Positions 25,866 to 34,950 of a stretch of DNA of 64,000 nt are shown one piece after another (positions within the stretch are counted from its first letter, which is position 1; each line of letters begins with the position of its first letter). The notes under the pieces are model-generated. The model saw only the letters and a program-made list of their open reading frames with translations. It did no database searches and was not told where the DNA came from. Source of the stretch: Caproiciproducens sp. CPB-2 (GTDB lineage Bacteria > Bacillota > Clostridia > Oscillospirales > Acutalibacteraceae). The position numbers and the translations under genes are program-made. Where the stretch lies: positions 2,790,001-2,854,000 of the forward strand of contig NZ_CP142860.1 of the NCBI RefSeq assembly GCF_036287215.1. Reading direction: 5' to 3'.

Positions 25866-27050
25866 TTACAGAGAAACCCTGCCGACGAATTTTTCCATCC
25901 GCGCAAACGCTTCCTTTACGTTTCGGAACTGCGTTCCCAGATTGATGCGGATATACCCTTCGCCGTTGCCGACAAAATTGTTCCCGCTTTCCACCAGCAC
26001 GCCCGTTTCCTTTGCAAGGCGGCGGGTAAAGGTGTCGCTGTCCATCCCCGTTTTCCGAATATTCACCCACAGCAGATAGGAGGATTCCATCTCCATGTAG
26101 GACAGCCGGGGAATCCGGGTCCCGATGGACTCGCGGGCGTAACGATAATTTTCCCCAAGATAGCCCGTCAGCGCGCGGGTGTATTCCTCGCCCTCGTTGT
26201 AACAGGCAACGAGCGCGAGGATGCCGAACACCGTCGGCGAAGTGATGGAATTTTTCGTCAGGCGGTCGCGGAAGATCTTGCGCAGCTCGTCATTCTCAAT
26301 GATGGCGTAAGAGGTTTTCAGGCCACCTAAATTATACTGCTTATTCGGTGAAGATAAAAGGATAACATTTTGAAAAAGTTCCCCGGTCTCAACGGTGGAG
26401 GTATAAATCCCGTCAAAAATCAGCCCGCTGTGTACCTCGTCGGCGACGACGACGGTCCCGTATTTCCGGCACAGGGAAATCAGCGTGACCAGCTCTTCCC
26501 GGCTCCAGATCCTGCCGGAGGGGTTGTGAGGATTGCAGAGCAGATACAGCTTCGGGCGGTACTGTTTGAGCTGCTCCTCCATTTTCTCAAAATCCATCCG
26601 GTAACGGTTGTTTTCCACGATCAATTCATTTTCGATCACCTGCGCACCAAACGCGGCCGCCGCCCGCGCAAAGGGGTCGTAGACCGGCGTGCTGAGCATG
26701 ACGGAATCACCCTTCCGGCAGAAGGCCTGCACCGTATAATGCAGAGTGGAAACCGTGCCGTAGCACAGGGTCAGCCATTCCTTTTTCGGGGAAGCGTGAT
26801 GATGCCGTTCAAAGTAACGGATCACCGCGTCGTAGAATTCCTCATAAACGTAGGTATAGCCGAAAACGCCGATATCCACGGCCTGACGCAGCCTGTTCAG
26901 CAGCGGCTCCGGCGCGCGGAAATCCATGTCGGCAATCCACATGGGAATATAATCATCGCCGACCGGGCCGAAGTGCTCTTCAATTTTCGCTCTGTCCCAT
27001 TTGCGGCATTTTTCCGCGTAGCGGTCGGGGAAAAGGTCAAAATCCGTCAT
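25866..27050 (-). CDS. MalY/PatB-type PLP-dependent aminotransferase or C-S lyase
   Basis: The 394-residue fold-type I enzyme starts at ATG 27048-27050 behind AGGAGG. It has PMWIADMDF near residue 37, CNPHNPSGR, ADEVHSGLIF and the PLP lysine in SPNKQYNLGGLKTSY, as in MalY and PatB (cystathionine beta-lyase-like). Translation is coupled to the upstream M42 peptidase by an ATGA overlap. In this operon it could cleave or transaminate an amino acid released by the two peptidases. The substrate is unknown. Confidence 0.86.
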   Translation of the reverse strand: MTDFDLFPDRYAEKCRKWDRAKIEEHFGPVGDDYIPMWIADMDFRAPEPLLNRLRQAVDIGVFGYTYVYEEFYDAVIRYFERHHHASPKKEWLTLCYGTVSTLHYTVQAFCRKGDSVMLSTPVYDPFARAAAAFGAQVIENELIVENNRYRMDFEKMEEQLKQYRPKLYLLCNPHNPSGRIWSREELVTLISLCRKYGTVVVADEVHSGLIFDGIYTSTVETGELFQNVILLSSPNKQYNLGGLKTSYAIIENDELRKIFRDRLTKNSITSPTVFGILALVACYNEGEEYTRALTGYLGENYRYARESIGTRIPRLSYMEMESSYLLWVNIRKTGMDSDTFTRRLAKETGVLVESGNNFVGNGEGYIRINLGTQFRNVKEAFARMEKFVGRVSL

Positions 27051-28105
27051 GGCTGCCTCCTGTGCGCAAAATCCACGGTAGAAAGGTAAGCGATCCGGTC
27101 CAGGCTTTTGATCAGCTCCGTCAGCAGAAGCACCGCGTTGTCCACATCGGCACGGCTGCCGATGGACCACGGGCTGTGGCCGTAGCGAAGCGGGATGCCG
27201 AGCACGGCGCACACCGCGCCGTCCCGGGTCAGGTGCGCCTGGCCGCCGTCCGTACCGCCGTTGCTGAACATATCCTGCTGCAGCGCAACGCCGTTTTGGT
27301 CCGCGACCTTCTGAATATGATTCAAAAGGCGGGAGGAAGGCACCATGGTCTTGTCGTAGTGCAGCAGCATGGGGCCGTGCCCGATCTGCCGGTTGTTGGT
27401 GTGGTCCCTGACCAGCTCGTTTCCCCAGCAGGCGACGTCCAGCACGATCACGATATCGGGCCGAATCCTGTACGCGGAGGTCTTTCCGCCCCTCAGCCCC
27501 ACCTCTTCGCTGGACGTAGCCGCCAGATACAGCTGGTTCGGAAGCGGGGTGCCCGCCAGGCGTTTCAGCGTTTCCGCCATCACGTAGCAGCCGAGCCGGT
27601 CGTCAAAGGCCTTGCCCGCAAAGGTACCGTCGATTCCGTATTCCTGACATTCGCTGCTGAAGGTCACCATATCCCCCGCGCGGATTCCCAGAGAAAGGGC
27701 TTCTTCATCGGAAACGGCGCCGATGTCGACGACCAGATCCTTCACGTCGCCGTCCGCGTACACGGAATTCAAAACGCCGGGGATTTTACGCCCGGATTCC
27801 GTTGTGACCCGGACCCCCTGCATGAACTTGGAGAAGGTGCGGACGCTCCCGACCGGAATGACATGGAGCATGCCGATTTTGCTGACGCTTCTGACGAGGA
27901 AGCCGACTTCGTCCATATGGGCGCACACCATGACGCGCGGGCCCTGCGTATCCCCCTTTTTATGGAAGATGGCGGAGCCCAGCCTGTCGAAATCGACTTC
28001 GTCCGAAACACCCTCCAGCTCTTTCAGCAGGATGCTTCTGACCTCGTCCTCGTGCGAAGCGACCGCGTCCGCGTTGCTCAGTTTTTTTACCAGCTCAATA
28101 TCCAT
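27047..28105 (-). CDS. M42-family metallopeptidase (FrvX-like)
   Basis: The 352-residue aminopeptidase-like enzyme carries all expected di-metal ligands: CAHMDEVG, AFDDRLG, TSSEEVGLRG (catalytic glutamate pair), VLDVACW and RYGHSP. Start ATG 28103-28105 follows AAGGAG and lies 3 bases after the upstream stop. E. coli frv operons also pair a fructose-type PTS with an M42 member, FrvX. The combination suggests hydrolysis of a glycosylated or modified peptide imported by the PTS, but this has not been established for the family. Confidence 0.88.
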   Translation of the reverse strand: MDIELVKKLSNADAVASHEDEVRSILLKELEGVSDEVDFDRLGSAIFHKKGDTQGPRVMVCAHMDEVGFLVRSVSKIGMLHVIPVGSVRTFSKFMQGVRVTTESGRKIPGVLNSVYADGDVKDLVVDIGAVSDEEALSLGIRAGDMVTFSSECQEYGIDGTFAGKAFDDRLGCYVMAETLKRLAGTPLPNQLYLAATSSEEVGLRGGKTSAYRIRPDIVIVLDVACWGNELVRDHTNNRQIGHGPMLLHYDKTMVPSSRLLNHIQKVADQNGVALQQDMFSNGGTDGGQAHLTRDGAVCAVLGIPLRYGHSPWSIGSRADVDNAVLLLTELIKSLDRIAYLSTVDFAHRRQP

Positions 28106-28108
28106 TGG

Positions 28109-29182
28109 TTACTCCTTATCTGCAACAATCAGCTGCCTGGGCGAGCGGGTCAGCACCCGGGAGCCGTTTTCCGTTACCAGCACGTCGTCTTCAATCCGCA
28201 CGCCGCCCAGTCCCGGCACATAGATGCCCGGCTCTACGGTCACGACCATCCCGGCCTCCATGCGCGCTTCCTCCGTGGGGGAAAGGCGCGGGTCCTCGTG
28301 GTCGTTGATGCCCAGCGAATGGCCCAGGTTGTGGCCGAAATACCCGCCGTACCCGGCTTCTTCAATCACCGACCTGGCCGCCCGGTCCGCGTCGCAGAAG
28401 CGGGCGCCGGCGCTGACGGCCTCTATCCCCTTCTGCTGGGCTTTCCGGACGGTTTCATAGATTTTCCGCAATTCGGGTACCGGCATTTTCCCGACCGCGA
28501 ACGTGCGGGTGATATCGGAGCAGTACTGGCCGACCTTTGCCCCAAAGTCAAGGGTGACAAGGTCGCCGGCTTCAATCCGCCTGGCGCCGGCCTTGGCGTG
28601 CGGCATGGAACCCCTTACGCCGCTGGCGGCAATGGTGTCGAAGGATTCCTTCATCGCGCCGTTTTGCTTCATAAAGTAAACCAGTTCGTTTGCGACTTCG
28701 TCCTCGCGCATACCGGCCCTGACAAAGCCGAGAATGTGCGCGTAAGCCTGATCCGCGATGGCGCAGGCTTTCTGTATGGTCTCAATTTCCTGAGCGTCTT
28801 TGACTGCCCGGATCGGATTGATATTGACGGGGACCAGCGAAGCGCGGAGCTTCTTTTCCAGCGACCGGTACCGGTCGTAGGACAGATCGTCGCCTTCAAA
28901 ACCGACGGTACGGATATTTTCTTCTTCAAGAATCCTGTTGATGAGCAGATCGCAGGTCTTTTCCCCGGTCATCAGAAGGACCTGTGCGTCCCGGTTGTTC
29001 TGCCGTACTTCCTCGTAATAGCGCGAATCCACAATCACATATTTCTGCTTCTGCGTAATCAGCACATAGCCCGAGGAGCTGTACAGCCCGGAAAGATAAA
29101 ATTTGTTGTGGTAAGAGGTGCACAGCATTGCCTGTGCGTTGCAGCCCGCCAGAAGCACGCGGCATTTTTCAAGTCTGTTCAT
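28109..29182 (-). CDS. M24-family Xaa-Pro aminopeptidase
   Basis: The 357-residue protein has an N-terminal creatinase-like domain (about 1-125) and a C-terminal pita-bread catalytic domain. Metal ligands are visible in TLDFGAKVGQYCSDITRTF (two aspartates), FGHNLGHSLG (histidine), VTVEPGIY and GVRIEDDVLV (glutamates). The length matches Firmicutes PepP. It starts at ATG 29180-29182 behind CAGGAG, 65 bp after the PTS IIC stop, with a hairpin between. It probably acts with the M42 enzyme on imported or cytosolic peptides. Confidence 0.9.
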   Translation of the reverse strand: MNRLEKCRVLLAGCNAQAMLCTSYHNKFYLSGLYSSSGYVLITQKQKYVIVDSRYYEEVRQNNRDAQVLLMTGEKTCDLLINRILEEENIRTVGFEGDDLSYDRYRSLEKKLRASLVPVNINPIRAVKDAQEIETIQKACAIADQAYAHILGFVRAGMREDEVANELVYFMKQNGAMKESFDTIAASGVRGSMPHAKAGARRIEAGDLVTLDFGAKVGQYCSDITRTFAVGKMPVPELRKIYETVRKAQQKGIEAVSAGARFCDADRAARSVIEEAGYGGYFGHNLGHSLGINDHEDPRLSPTEEARMEAGMVVTVEPGIYVPGLGGVRIEDDVLVTENGSRVLTRSPRQLIVADKE

Positions 29183-29202
29183 GTTTTCTCCTGTATTATT
29201 TA

Positions 29203-29231
29203 AGAAAGGAGTACGAAACGTACCCCTTTCT
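29203..29231 (-). terminator. Intercistronic hairpin after PTS IIC gene
   Basis: A 13-bp stem with one mismatch (29203-29215 with 29219-29231) and a 3-nt loop follows the IIC stop on the minus strand, then TAAATAAT. It may partly terminate transcription and lower expression of the peptidase genes. Confidence 0.6.
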
Positions 29232-29247
29232 CTCAGCTCCTATGTAA

Positions 29248-30495
29248 TCAGTCGTTGGAGTCTACTTCCAGCTTGCCCTGCTTGATCAGGTTGTTCCGGG
29301 CGAAAATAACGATCAGCGCGGTGATGACCGCTCCGATGGCGATTCCCGCAATATAGGCGGCGATATTGGAGATCAGCGGCCATGCCCAGACAGCGGATTC
29401 CGGGAACCACTGGACGGCGCCCATGGCGACGGCGGAGGTACCGCCGACGATCGCGCCGATCATATAGGCAGGAATCGTGACGGAGGGTTTCTCAAGGGCG
29501 AACGGGATGGAGCCTTCGCTGATGCCCATGAAGGCAAGGAACATGGCGGTTTTTCCCTGGGGATAGAACTGCTTGTCAAAGACATGTCTGCCGACAACCA
29601 GTTTGTCGATGATCGTCGCAAGGCCGAGGCCGATCGACGGAACGACAATGGCGATGCAGCGGGCCGTAATCGGCAGCAGCTTGTCGGTCGTAAAGCTCAG
29701 CGCCACAAATCCCGCGGCCTTGTTGATCGGGCCGCCAAGGTCAATGGCGGTCGCCGCGGAAAGCGCGATGGCGTATCCGTAGCTGCCTGCCGCGCCTGCC
29801 GCGCCCAGAGCCGCTTTGATCCAGGAGTTGATCAGTCCGCCGAGCGGGGTAACGACATAGTGCATGCCGAGCATCACGCCGGCGGCCGCGATAATCGGAA
29901 TCAGGAAGGTGCTCTTGAAAGCAAGCATGTTGTGGCTTACTTTAATGGACTTATTCAGCCATTTTACAAAATAACCGGCTGCGATCGCAATCAGGATCGC
30001 GCCCAGGAAGGTGGAAGCAACCGGGGAATTGGCTTCCCACTTGCCGTCCACAAGGCTCAGGATGGAAGTCGGCTTGGTAGCCATCAGGCCGCCGATAAAA
30101 CCGGCCGGGAAAGCGAGCTTTCCGCCGATGGAGTTCGCCATGAAGGCCGCGAACATCGGAATGGCAAAGCCGAACAGGGTTCCGCCGAATTCCGCGGTCA
30201 GATTGGCAAATTTCAGCAGACCGATGGACGACCCCGTGTATTTTCCGGAGTTCATCGCGTCAACAATGCCCATGGAGGGATCGACACCGAGGATGACGTA
30301 AGGAATCAGCTGGGAAAGTGCCAGGATCAGTCCGCCCATGATCAGGAACGGAATCATATTGGAGATACCGGTCATAACATGTTTGGAAAGCTCTGCCCAG
30401 ACACTCTTTTTTTCCGGTGCGGGGGCAGTGGAACCGATGTTCAATTTCGGGCGGTCGGCTCCGCCGTTGACTGCGCTCTTTTTGGTAATTGCCAT
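29248..30495 (-). CDS. PTS fructose-type permease subunit IIC
   Basis: The 415-residue membrane protein has about ten hydrophobic segments starting with MTGISNMIPFLIMGGLILAL. The IIC signature GISEGSIPFALEKP near residue 325 resembles the conserved substrate-binding loop of FruA-type IIC. A 30-residue Lys/Pro-rich tail precedes the first membrane span, and no IIB or IIA is fused. It works with IIB and IIA encoded just upstream. Frv and mannosylglycerate systems are close relatives, so the substrate cannot be stated. Confidence 0.9.
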   Translation of the reverse strand: MAITKKSAVNGGADRPKLNIGSTAPAPEKKSVWAELSKHVMTGISNMIPFLIMGGLILALSQLIPYVILGVDPSMGIVDAMNSGKYTGSSIGLLKFANLTAEFGGTLFGFAIPMFAAFMANSIGGKLAFPAGFIGGLMATKPTSILSLVDGKWEANSPVASTFLGAILIAIAAGYFVKWLNKSIKVSHNMLAFKSTFLIPIIAAAGVMLGMHYVVTPLGGLINSWIKAALGAAGAAGSYGYAIALSAATAIDLGGPINKAAGFVALSFTTDKLLPITARCIAIVVPSIGLGLATIIDKLVVGRHVFDKQFYPQGKTAMFLAFMGISEGSIPFALEKPSVTIPAYMIGAIVGGTSAVAMGAVQWFPESAVWAWPLISNIAAYIAGIAIGAVITALIVIFARNNLIKQGKLEVDSND

Positions 30496-30525
30496 TTTAA
30501 CTCCTCCTCAAAATAAATTATGTAA

Positions 30526-30852
30526 TTATTGTGCTTCTGCGGAAATCATTTCCTCGATTTCCCGAATGGTGCCTTTGGCGTTTTTGATGGCGTCCTGCAG
30601 GCTGATTTCATACACGTCGTAGTTGTCGAAACGGTCGTTGTTTTCCGGCGTGATCGCCACGGCCTGAATAATAATGTCGGCTTCTGCAAGATCCTTCGGG
30701 GTAAGCGCGTTCTGGATCCCGTCCGCGCCCTGCGTTTCGATCTTCACCTCATACCCCAGCTCCTTCGCCGCTTCCTCCAGGGACTGCGCGGCCATGAAGG
30801 TATGGGCCAGACCCATTGTGCAGGCGCACAGAGCCACCAGTTTCTTTGCCAT
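30526..30852 (-). CDS. PTS fructose-type subunit IIB
   Basis: The 108-residue cytosolic subunit carries the phosphocysteine in CTMGLAHTFMA (Cys11), close to the canonical CPTGIAHT motif; the usual Pro-Thr is replaced by Thr-Met. It receives phosphate from IIA and passes it to the sugar bound by IIC. It lies 30 bp upstream of the IIC gene and 16 bp downstream of IIA. Confidence 0.92.
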   Translation of the reverse strand: MAKKLVALCACTMGLAHTFMAAQSLEEAAKELGYEVKIETQGADGIQNALTPKDLAEADIIIQAVAITPENNDRFDNYDVYEISLQDAIKNAKGTIREIEEMISAEAQ

Positions 30853-30868
30853 ATTCTGTTCCTCCTTC

Positions 30869-31330
30869 TTAACTTTGAATCGCTTGATTTATAATACCGA
30901 ATATTTCATCGGGATCACATGAATGGAGCAGTGATTTCTGAAACTCCGCGTTGACCAGCTTGCGCGAAAGCGCGGAAAGGAGCTTCAGGTGCACCGTGCC
31001 CCCCACTTCCTTTGGAACCAGCAGCGCGAGAACCGCCACGGTCGGTTCGCCGTCCATGGACGGCCAGTCGATGCCGTGCTTTGTCTTGACCACAAGCACC
31101 GAGGGTTTCAGGACCGCGTCGCAGCGCGTGTGCGGAATGGCAAACCCGTCGCTGAAGCCGGTGCTGTCCACGTTTTCACGCTCCATAAAGCCGTCGACGG
31201 TCGCCTGTACGCCGGAACTGATACCGAACTCCACCGCCTTTTCGGCGATGAAGGCCAGGCATTCCTCTTTCGTGGAAACGTCCGCATCCAGCAGGACGTA
31301 CTCCCTCTTAAAAACGCTATCTTCCTGCAT
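30869..31330 (-). CDS. PTS fructose/mannitol-type subunit IIA
   Basis: The 153-residue subunit has the EIIA fold with the phospho-histidine in GFAIPHTRCDAV and supporting segments STGFSDG and LLSALSRKL. It starts at ATG 31328-31330 behind AAGGAG. It takes phosphate from HPr and also likely phosphorylates the PRD regulator encoded immediately upstream. Confidence 0.92.
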   Translation of the reverse strand: MQEDSVFKREYVLLDADVSTKEECLAFIAEKAVEFGISSGVQATVDGFMERENVDSTGFSDGFAIPHTRCDAVLKPSVLVVKTKHGIDWPSMDGEPTVAVLALLVPKEVGGTVHLKLLSALSRKLVNAEFQKSLLHSCDPDEIFGIINQAIQS

Positions 31331-31342
31331 ATGTGTTCTCCT

Positions 31343-33199
31343 TCAAAAAGAAAAATGATTCATAAATTCATCGTAAGAAGAGGAAGCAATCAGCTGGTTT
31401 ACCCGTCTGATATCCTTTACGCATCCGTACAGCTGCCGGAACATGGATGCGTTGACGCTGTCGGCACTGTTGAAGCTGATAAAGAACAGCAGCTGAACGT
31501 TCTCCTCCCCCCATTTAATCGGCTGCTGTAAAATGCCGATCCCCACCACGGAAGGCAGCTCCCCCTGAAAGATGGTGTGCGGAACGGCCACCAGATTGCC
31601 GATGTCCGTGGAGGATTTCTTCTCCCTCATCTTAACGGAATCCAGCGTACTTTTTTGAATGAGGCCCATCGCCAGCATTCTTTTTCCAATCTCTTCAATC
31701 GCCTCTTCCCGCGTCTGCGCCTGAAGCCGGAAAAATGCTTCCGGACGGAACATGGCGGCGAGGCCGGGCTTTTCTTCCCCGCTGTGATAAAGGGCGTCCC
31801 TGATCCGGATAATACAGTCGCTGCCCAGAAAATCCTCGATGACCACCAGAGGGATATCGCTGTGATAGCCGTCGATATCGACGGTGGAAATAACAATATC
31901 GGGATCGTGTGCGAGCGCGCTTTCCAGATAGTGGATCGGGTACACGCCGGCAATTTCAAGCTCCGGGATTTCCCTGCTGATCCGCTCGGTAATCAGCTGG
32001 CTTGTGCCGATTCCGTAGCTGCACAGAACGACTGCCTTTTTCCGGCTGTTCATCCTTTCATGGAACGCGCCGAAATGCATGGCAAGGTATCCTAATTCGT
32101 CTTCGCCTATGGTTACGCCGTACTCCTTTTCAATCTTCTGCGCCAGAAAGATCGCGTAGTTCATCTCGATCGGATACTTCTTTTTGATCTGGCTGAGCAG
32201 GGGGTTTTTCACCGGAATCTGGCTCTCCATCCGCTCCAGAAGAATTTTGATGTGTACGGACAGGGATTCGGTCACTTTTTCGTCGGCGGAATAGTCGGAG
32301 CCGGAAATCAGGGAAATTTCCCTGATCCGGTCCTTTACAAAGTTGTGGATATGGTCCTCCACATTTACCTTATCCGCTTCAAAGCTCTGGATCACGGGGC
32401 CGGAAAGCGCGGCAATATATTGAACCTCTTCGTCGTCCAGCGCAATGCCAAAGGACTTTGCGAGCGGGTCCATCATCTGATGGATCACCTGCAGGTGATA
32501 CCGGCGCACGTTTTTCGGCAGCGAAAGATCGGTCAGACGGCAGCCCTGCCTTGCGCGGGAAAAGGAAACGGCGATGCGCATGGACAGATTCTGAATATCC
32601 CTGTCCGCGGCGACGACGTGAATCTTCTTCAAGTGCTCCAGCACGGTACCGTCGATCTGCTGATACTCGTCTTCGCTCAGATTCGGCAGATTGACCTGAA
32701 AGCTGCTCTGCCCGTTGTTGAATCCGATGTCCGTCAGCAGTGCGCGGATGTTGATTTCCCCGCCGTCTATCAACAGTCCGTAATAGGGCTTTGAAGACAG
32801 CTCCAGGCTGTATTTGTGGAGATAGTCCTTGATGGACGGCATCATCTTGTTTACGGTGGAAGGGCTCAAATGCACGCAGCCGGAAAGCGTTTCTATTGTG
32901 ACGGGCTGTGACTGGATAATCGTCAGAAGAATGCTTCTGACACGTTCGGCGCTGTCTTCGTAGGACTCGCCGCTCAGCAGCTTTTTCACCGCCCTGAGGT
33001 CGCCTTTCAGCTCATAGCCCACGCCGCGCTTTGAAACGATTTCCAGCCCGTCTTCCTTGATTTCATCATTGATGATTTCAACATACCGTTTGGCGGTACG
33101 GGAGGAAATATCGATCAGCTTGGCAATGTCCTCCGCCGTCAGGGGAGTCTGCGTCTCGCTGAGATGTTGTATCAGTTTGATTTGAATTTTCGTCAGCAT
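31343..33199 (-). CDS. PRD-containing PTS-controlled transcriptional activator (FrvR/MtlR-like)
   Basis: The 618-residue protein has two N-terminal helix-turn-helix domains (about 1-60 and 85-135), two PRD modules (about 170-385; histidines in VIHQMMDPL and AMHFGAFHER), an EIIB-like domain with CSYGIGTSQ (about 395-480), and a C-terminal EIIA-like domain with VAVPHTIF. This is the MtlR/ManR/FrvR layout: phosphorylation by HPr and the EII proteins sets activity on promoter DNA. It is the first gene of the operon and probably its local activator. Confidence 0.9.
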   Translation of the reverse strand: MLTKIQIKLIQHLSETQTPLTAEDIAKLIDISSRTAKRYVEIINDEIKEDGLEIVSKRGVGYELKGDLRAVKKLLSGESYEDSAERVRSILLTIIQSQPVTIETLSGCVHLSPSTVNKMMPSIKDYLHKYSLELSSKPYYGLLIDGGEINIRALLTDIGFNNGQSSFQVNLPNLSEDEYQQIDGTVLEHLKKIHVVAADRDIQNLSMRIAVSFSRARQGCRLTDLSLPKNVRRYHLQVIHQMMDPLAKSFGIALDDEEVQYIAALSGPVIQSFEADKVNVEDHIHNFVKDRIREISLISGSDYSADEKVTESLSVHIKILLERMESQIPVKNPLLSQIKKKYPIEMNYAIFLAQKIEKEYGVTIGEDELGYLAMHFGAFHERMNSRKKAVVLCSYGIGTSQLITERISREIPELEIAGVYPIHYLESALAHDPDIVISTVDIDGYHSDIPLVVIEDFLGSDCIIRIRDALYHSGEEKPGLAAMFRPEAFFRLQAQTREEAIEEIGKRMLAMGLIQKSTLDSVKMREKKSSTDIGNLVAVPHTIFQGELPSVVGIGILQQPIKWGEENVQLLFFISFNSADSVNASMFRQLYGCVKDIRRVNQLIASSSYDEFMNHFSF

Positions 33200-33586
33200 C
33201 CAATCACCTCGCTTTTATTTTGATCTCGCCGGTCAATTCTATTATAACTTTTTATTCGGGAATTTCCTTATAATCTTTGACATGGGATGGTGCCACTGGA
33301 AACAAATTACTGTCTATCTTGTATAATTTATGTGTACGATTCTTGAATTTCCGGCGGTTTCAAGGCTTTTCGCCTGTGTGCCATCCGGCAGAAGTACGAA
33401 AAAAGCGGAACCGTACAAGCAGGAATACGGAGGATATCATTCCATAAAATAATATTCCAAGGTTGTCCGCGCACGGAACGCGGCTTTTCCGAAAACAGCG
33501 GAGGTTGCATTTTATGACGGGTATGATATCATAGTAATCAGTAAAAAATCAGCGCCGCGGCGCAAATCATCAAAGGGAGTATTTCT
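33200..33586. other. 387-bp divergent intergenic region between PRD regulator and HPr genes
   Basis: The region must hold the divergent promoters. For the HPr gene, TTGCAT (33505-33510), a 16-bp spacer and TATCAT (33527-33532) is a fair match. No clear catabolite-responsive element was found by eye. A short minus-strand ORF of 60 codons in the middle has no ribosome site and is not called. Confidence 0.4.
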
Positions 33587-33844
33587 ATGAAGCAGTTTAC
33601 TTATACCATTACGGATGCCGAAGGAATCCACGCCCGTCCGGCCGGGCTGCTTGTAAAAACAGCGGCGGCGTTTGCTTCGGACATTCAGGTAGTCAAGGAC
33701 GGAAACGCGGCAAACGCCAAAAAGATTTTCGCGGTCATGGGGCTGGCCGCCAAAAAGGGTGAGACGGTAACCGTTACTGCGGAAGGCGGCGACGAGGCAA
33801 AAGCTTTTGAAACGCTGCAGGCTTTTTTCAAGGCCAATTTATAA
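33587..33844 (+). CDS. ptsH: HPr-like PTS phosphocarrier lacking the Ser46 site
   Basis: The 85-residue protein has the phospho-histidine in GIHARPAG (His15) and the full HPr fold length. It starts at ATG 33587 behind AAAGGGAG. At the position of regulatory Ser46 (KSIMGVMSLG in Bacillus) this protein reads KKIFAVMGLA, so the serine is replaced by lysine. It should therefore relay phosphate but not be a target of HPr kinase or a CcpA corepressor, unlike Crh, which keeps Ser46 and loses His15. It may be a dedicated HPr for the adjacent PTS or a lineage variant. Confidence 0.9.
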   Translation: MKQFTYTITDAEGIHARPAGLLVKTAAAFASDIQVVKDGNAANAKKIFAVMGLAAKKGETVTVTAEGGDEAKAFETLQAFFKANL

Positions 33845-33856
33845 GCCGGAAACAAA

Positions 33857-33905
33857 CAGCACCCCAATCGTTATTCAGTATCTCTGTCTAACGATCGGGG
33901 TGCTG
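33857..33905 (+). terminator. Terminator after HPr gene
   Basis: A 17-bp stem with one mismatch (33857-33873 with 33889-33905), a 15-nt loop and TTTTATTGTTTTT downstream. It lies 13 bp before the reverse transcriptase stop codon on the opposite strand. Confidence 0.85.
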
Positions 33906-33917
33906 TTTTATTGTTTT

Positions 33918-34913
33918 TCAATTTTCCAAAAGCCACTGTCTGTACCGCAGAAATTCGCCGTCCGCCGGACAAAGCTGCAGCACAAAGCCGACGCGCCCGA
34001 GCAGGCTGCGCCGGTACTGCTCGGCCCCCTGCGCTATGTTTTCATGGGCAAGATGGGATTCCCATCCGTACTTCCGAATATAGTACAGCTCCCGGCGGAT
34101 TTCGCGGCGGTATTCCCTGGGGGCCTGAAGCTTTTGGTTTGCCACTACCCCGGTGATCTTTCTCCGCTGTCCGCGATTTAAAATCCGCGTCTTCCGGTCG
34201 TTTAGGGTGAATCCGTTTTCCGCCAGAACGCGCCGCACAAAATCGATGAGCGCCAGCGGATTGAAGGCACCGGAAAAAGTCATATCGTCGCTGTAACGGG
34301 TATAGGCGATCCCGCGCCTGCCGCAATACGCGCTGATCTGCCCGTCGATCGGCCCGAAAACCAGATTGGAAAGAAGGGGACTGGTCGGCGCTCCCTGGGG
34401 AAGCGAGCCGCCCCGGGTACAAAAACGCGCAAAATAGAAGCTGAGAACACTGTTGTAATTCCGGTTTTCCAAAAAAGAACGGTCATCCGCATTCAGATAA
34501 TGGCACCCCACGTAAGGAGAAGCTTCCAGCGCCCGGTCGACGGCGCGGAATACCTGCGCGAAAGAAATGCTGTCGAAAAAGGCACGGATGTCCAGCTTGA
34601 CCACCAGAGGCTGTCCCAGATGAGGCCACGCGTTGTCCAGTACGGATTTTCCCGGCAAATAAGCGGTCGCGCAGCGCGGCCCGGCGGCGGGCAGCAGCCC
34701 TAAAATGCCTTTCTGCACCCTTCTGAGCGCGCGGTTCGGAACACAGAGCAGCCGCGTGCCGCTTTCTCCCTTCGGCAGCTCGCGAAGGGTGTAGCAGCCG
34801 CACCGGTATTTTTCACGGGAAAGGCGCAGAAGCTGGTAATAGCACCGGTAAAACTTCCGCCCGTCCCGGTTATGGTAAAGATATCTGCAAAAGTCTTCAA
34901 GCGTATGAAGCAT
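33918..34913 (-). CDS. Retron-type reverse transcriptase
   Basis: The 331-residue enzyme starts at ATG 34911-34913 behind AGGAGG. It shows retron hallmarks in order: NAWPH (94-98, the NAxxH motif), LDIRAFFD (107-114, motif A), LPQGAPTSP (171-179, motif B), YSDD (207-210, catalytic), and ITG (253-255, the VTG-type motif) followed by a basic thumb region. There is no maturase or endonuclease domain, so it is not a group II intron RT. It would copy part of the RNA encoded just upstream into multicopy single-stranded DNA. Retrons usually act in phage defence with an effector. None is adjacent: downstream is HPr on the other strand and upstream a DeoR regulator. Confidence 0.9.
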   Translation of the reverse strand: MLHTLEDFCRYLYHNRDGRKFYRCYYQLLRLSREKYRCGCYTLRELPKGESGTRLLCVPNRALRRVQKGILGLLPAAGPRCATAYLPGKSVLDNAWPHLGQPLVVKLDIRAFFDSISFAQVFRAVDRALEASPYVGCHYLNADDRSFLENRNYNSVLSFYFARFCTRGGSLPQGAPTSPLLSNLVFGPIDGQISAYCGRRGIAYTRYSDDMTFSGAFNPLALIDFVRRVLAENGFTLNDRKTRILNRGQRRKITGVVANQKLQAPREYRREIRRELYYIRKYGWESHLAHENIAQGAEQYRRSLLGRVGFVLQLCPADGEFLRYRQWLLEN

Positions 34914-34950
34914 GGTCGCTGCCTCCTGCCGCAGACCCGGCTGATTTTTT

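Noticed and set aside
27062..29203. A 713-codon plus-strand ORF
   Set aside because: It mirrors the M42 and M24 peptidase genes, whose catalytic motifs are intact on the minus strand. No independent coding evidence.
33328..33510. A 60-codon minus-strand ORF between the PRD regulator and HPr genes
   Set aside because: No ribosome site, no recognisable composition and it overlaps the likely HPr promoter.
33918..34913. Group II intron or DGR reverse transcriptase
   Set aside because: There is no maturase or endonuclease domain, no intron RNA domains V/VI, and no template/variable repeat pair nearby; NAxxH and ITG motifs point to a retron.
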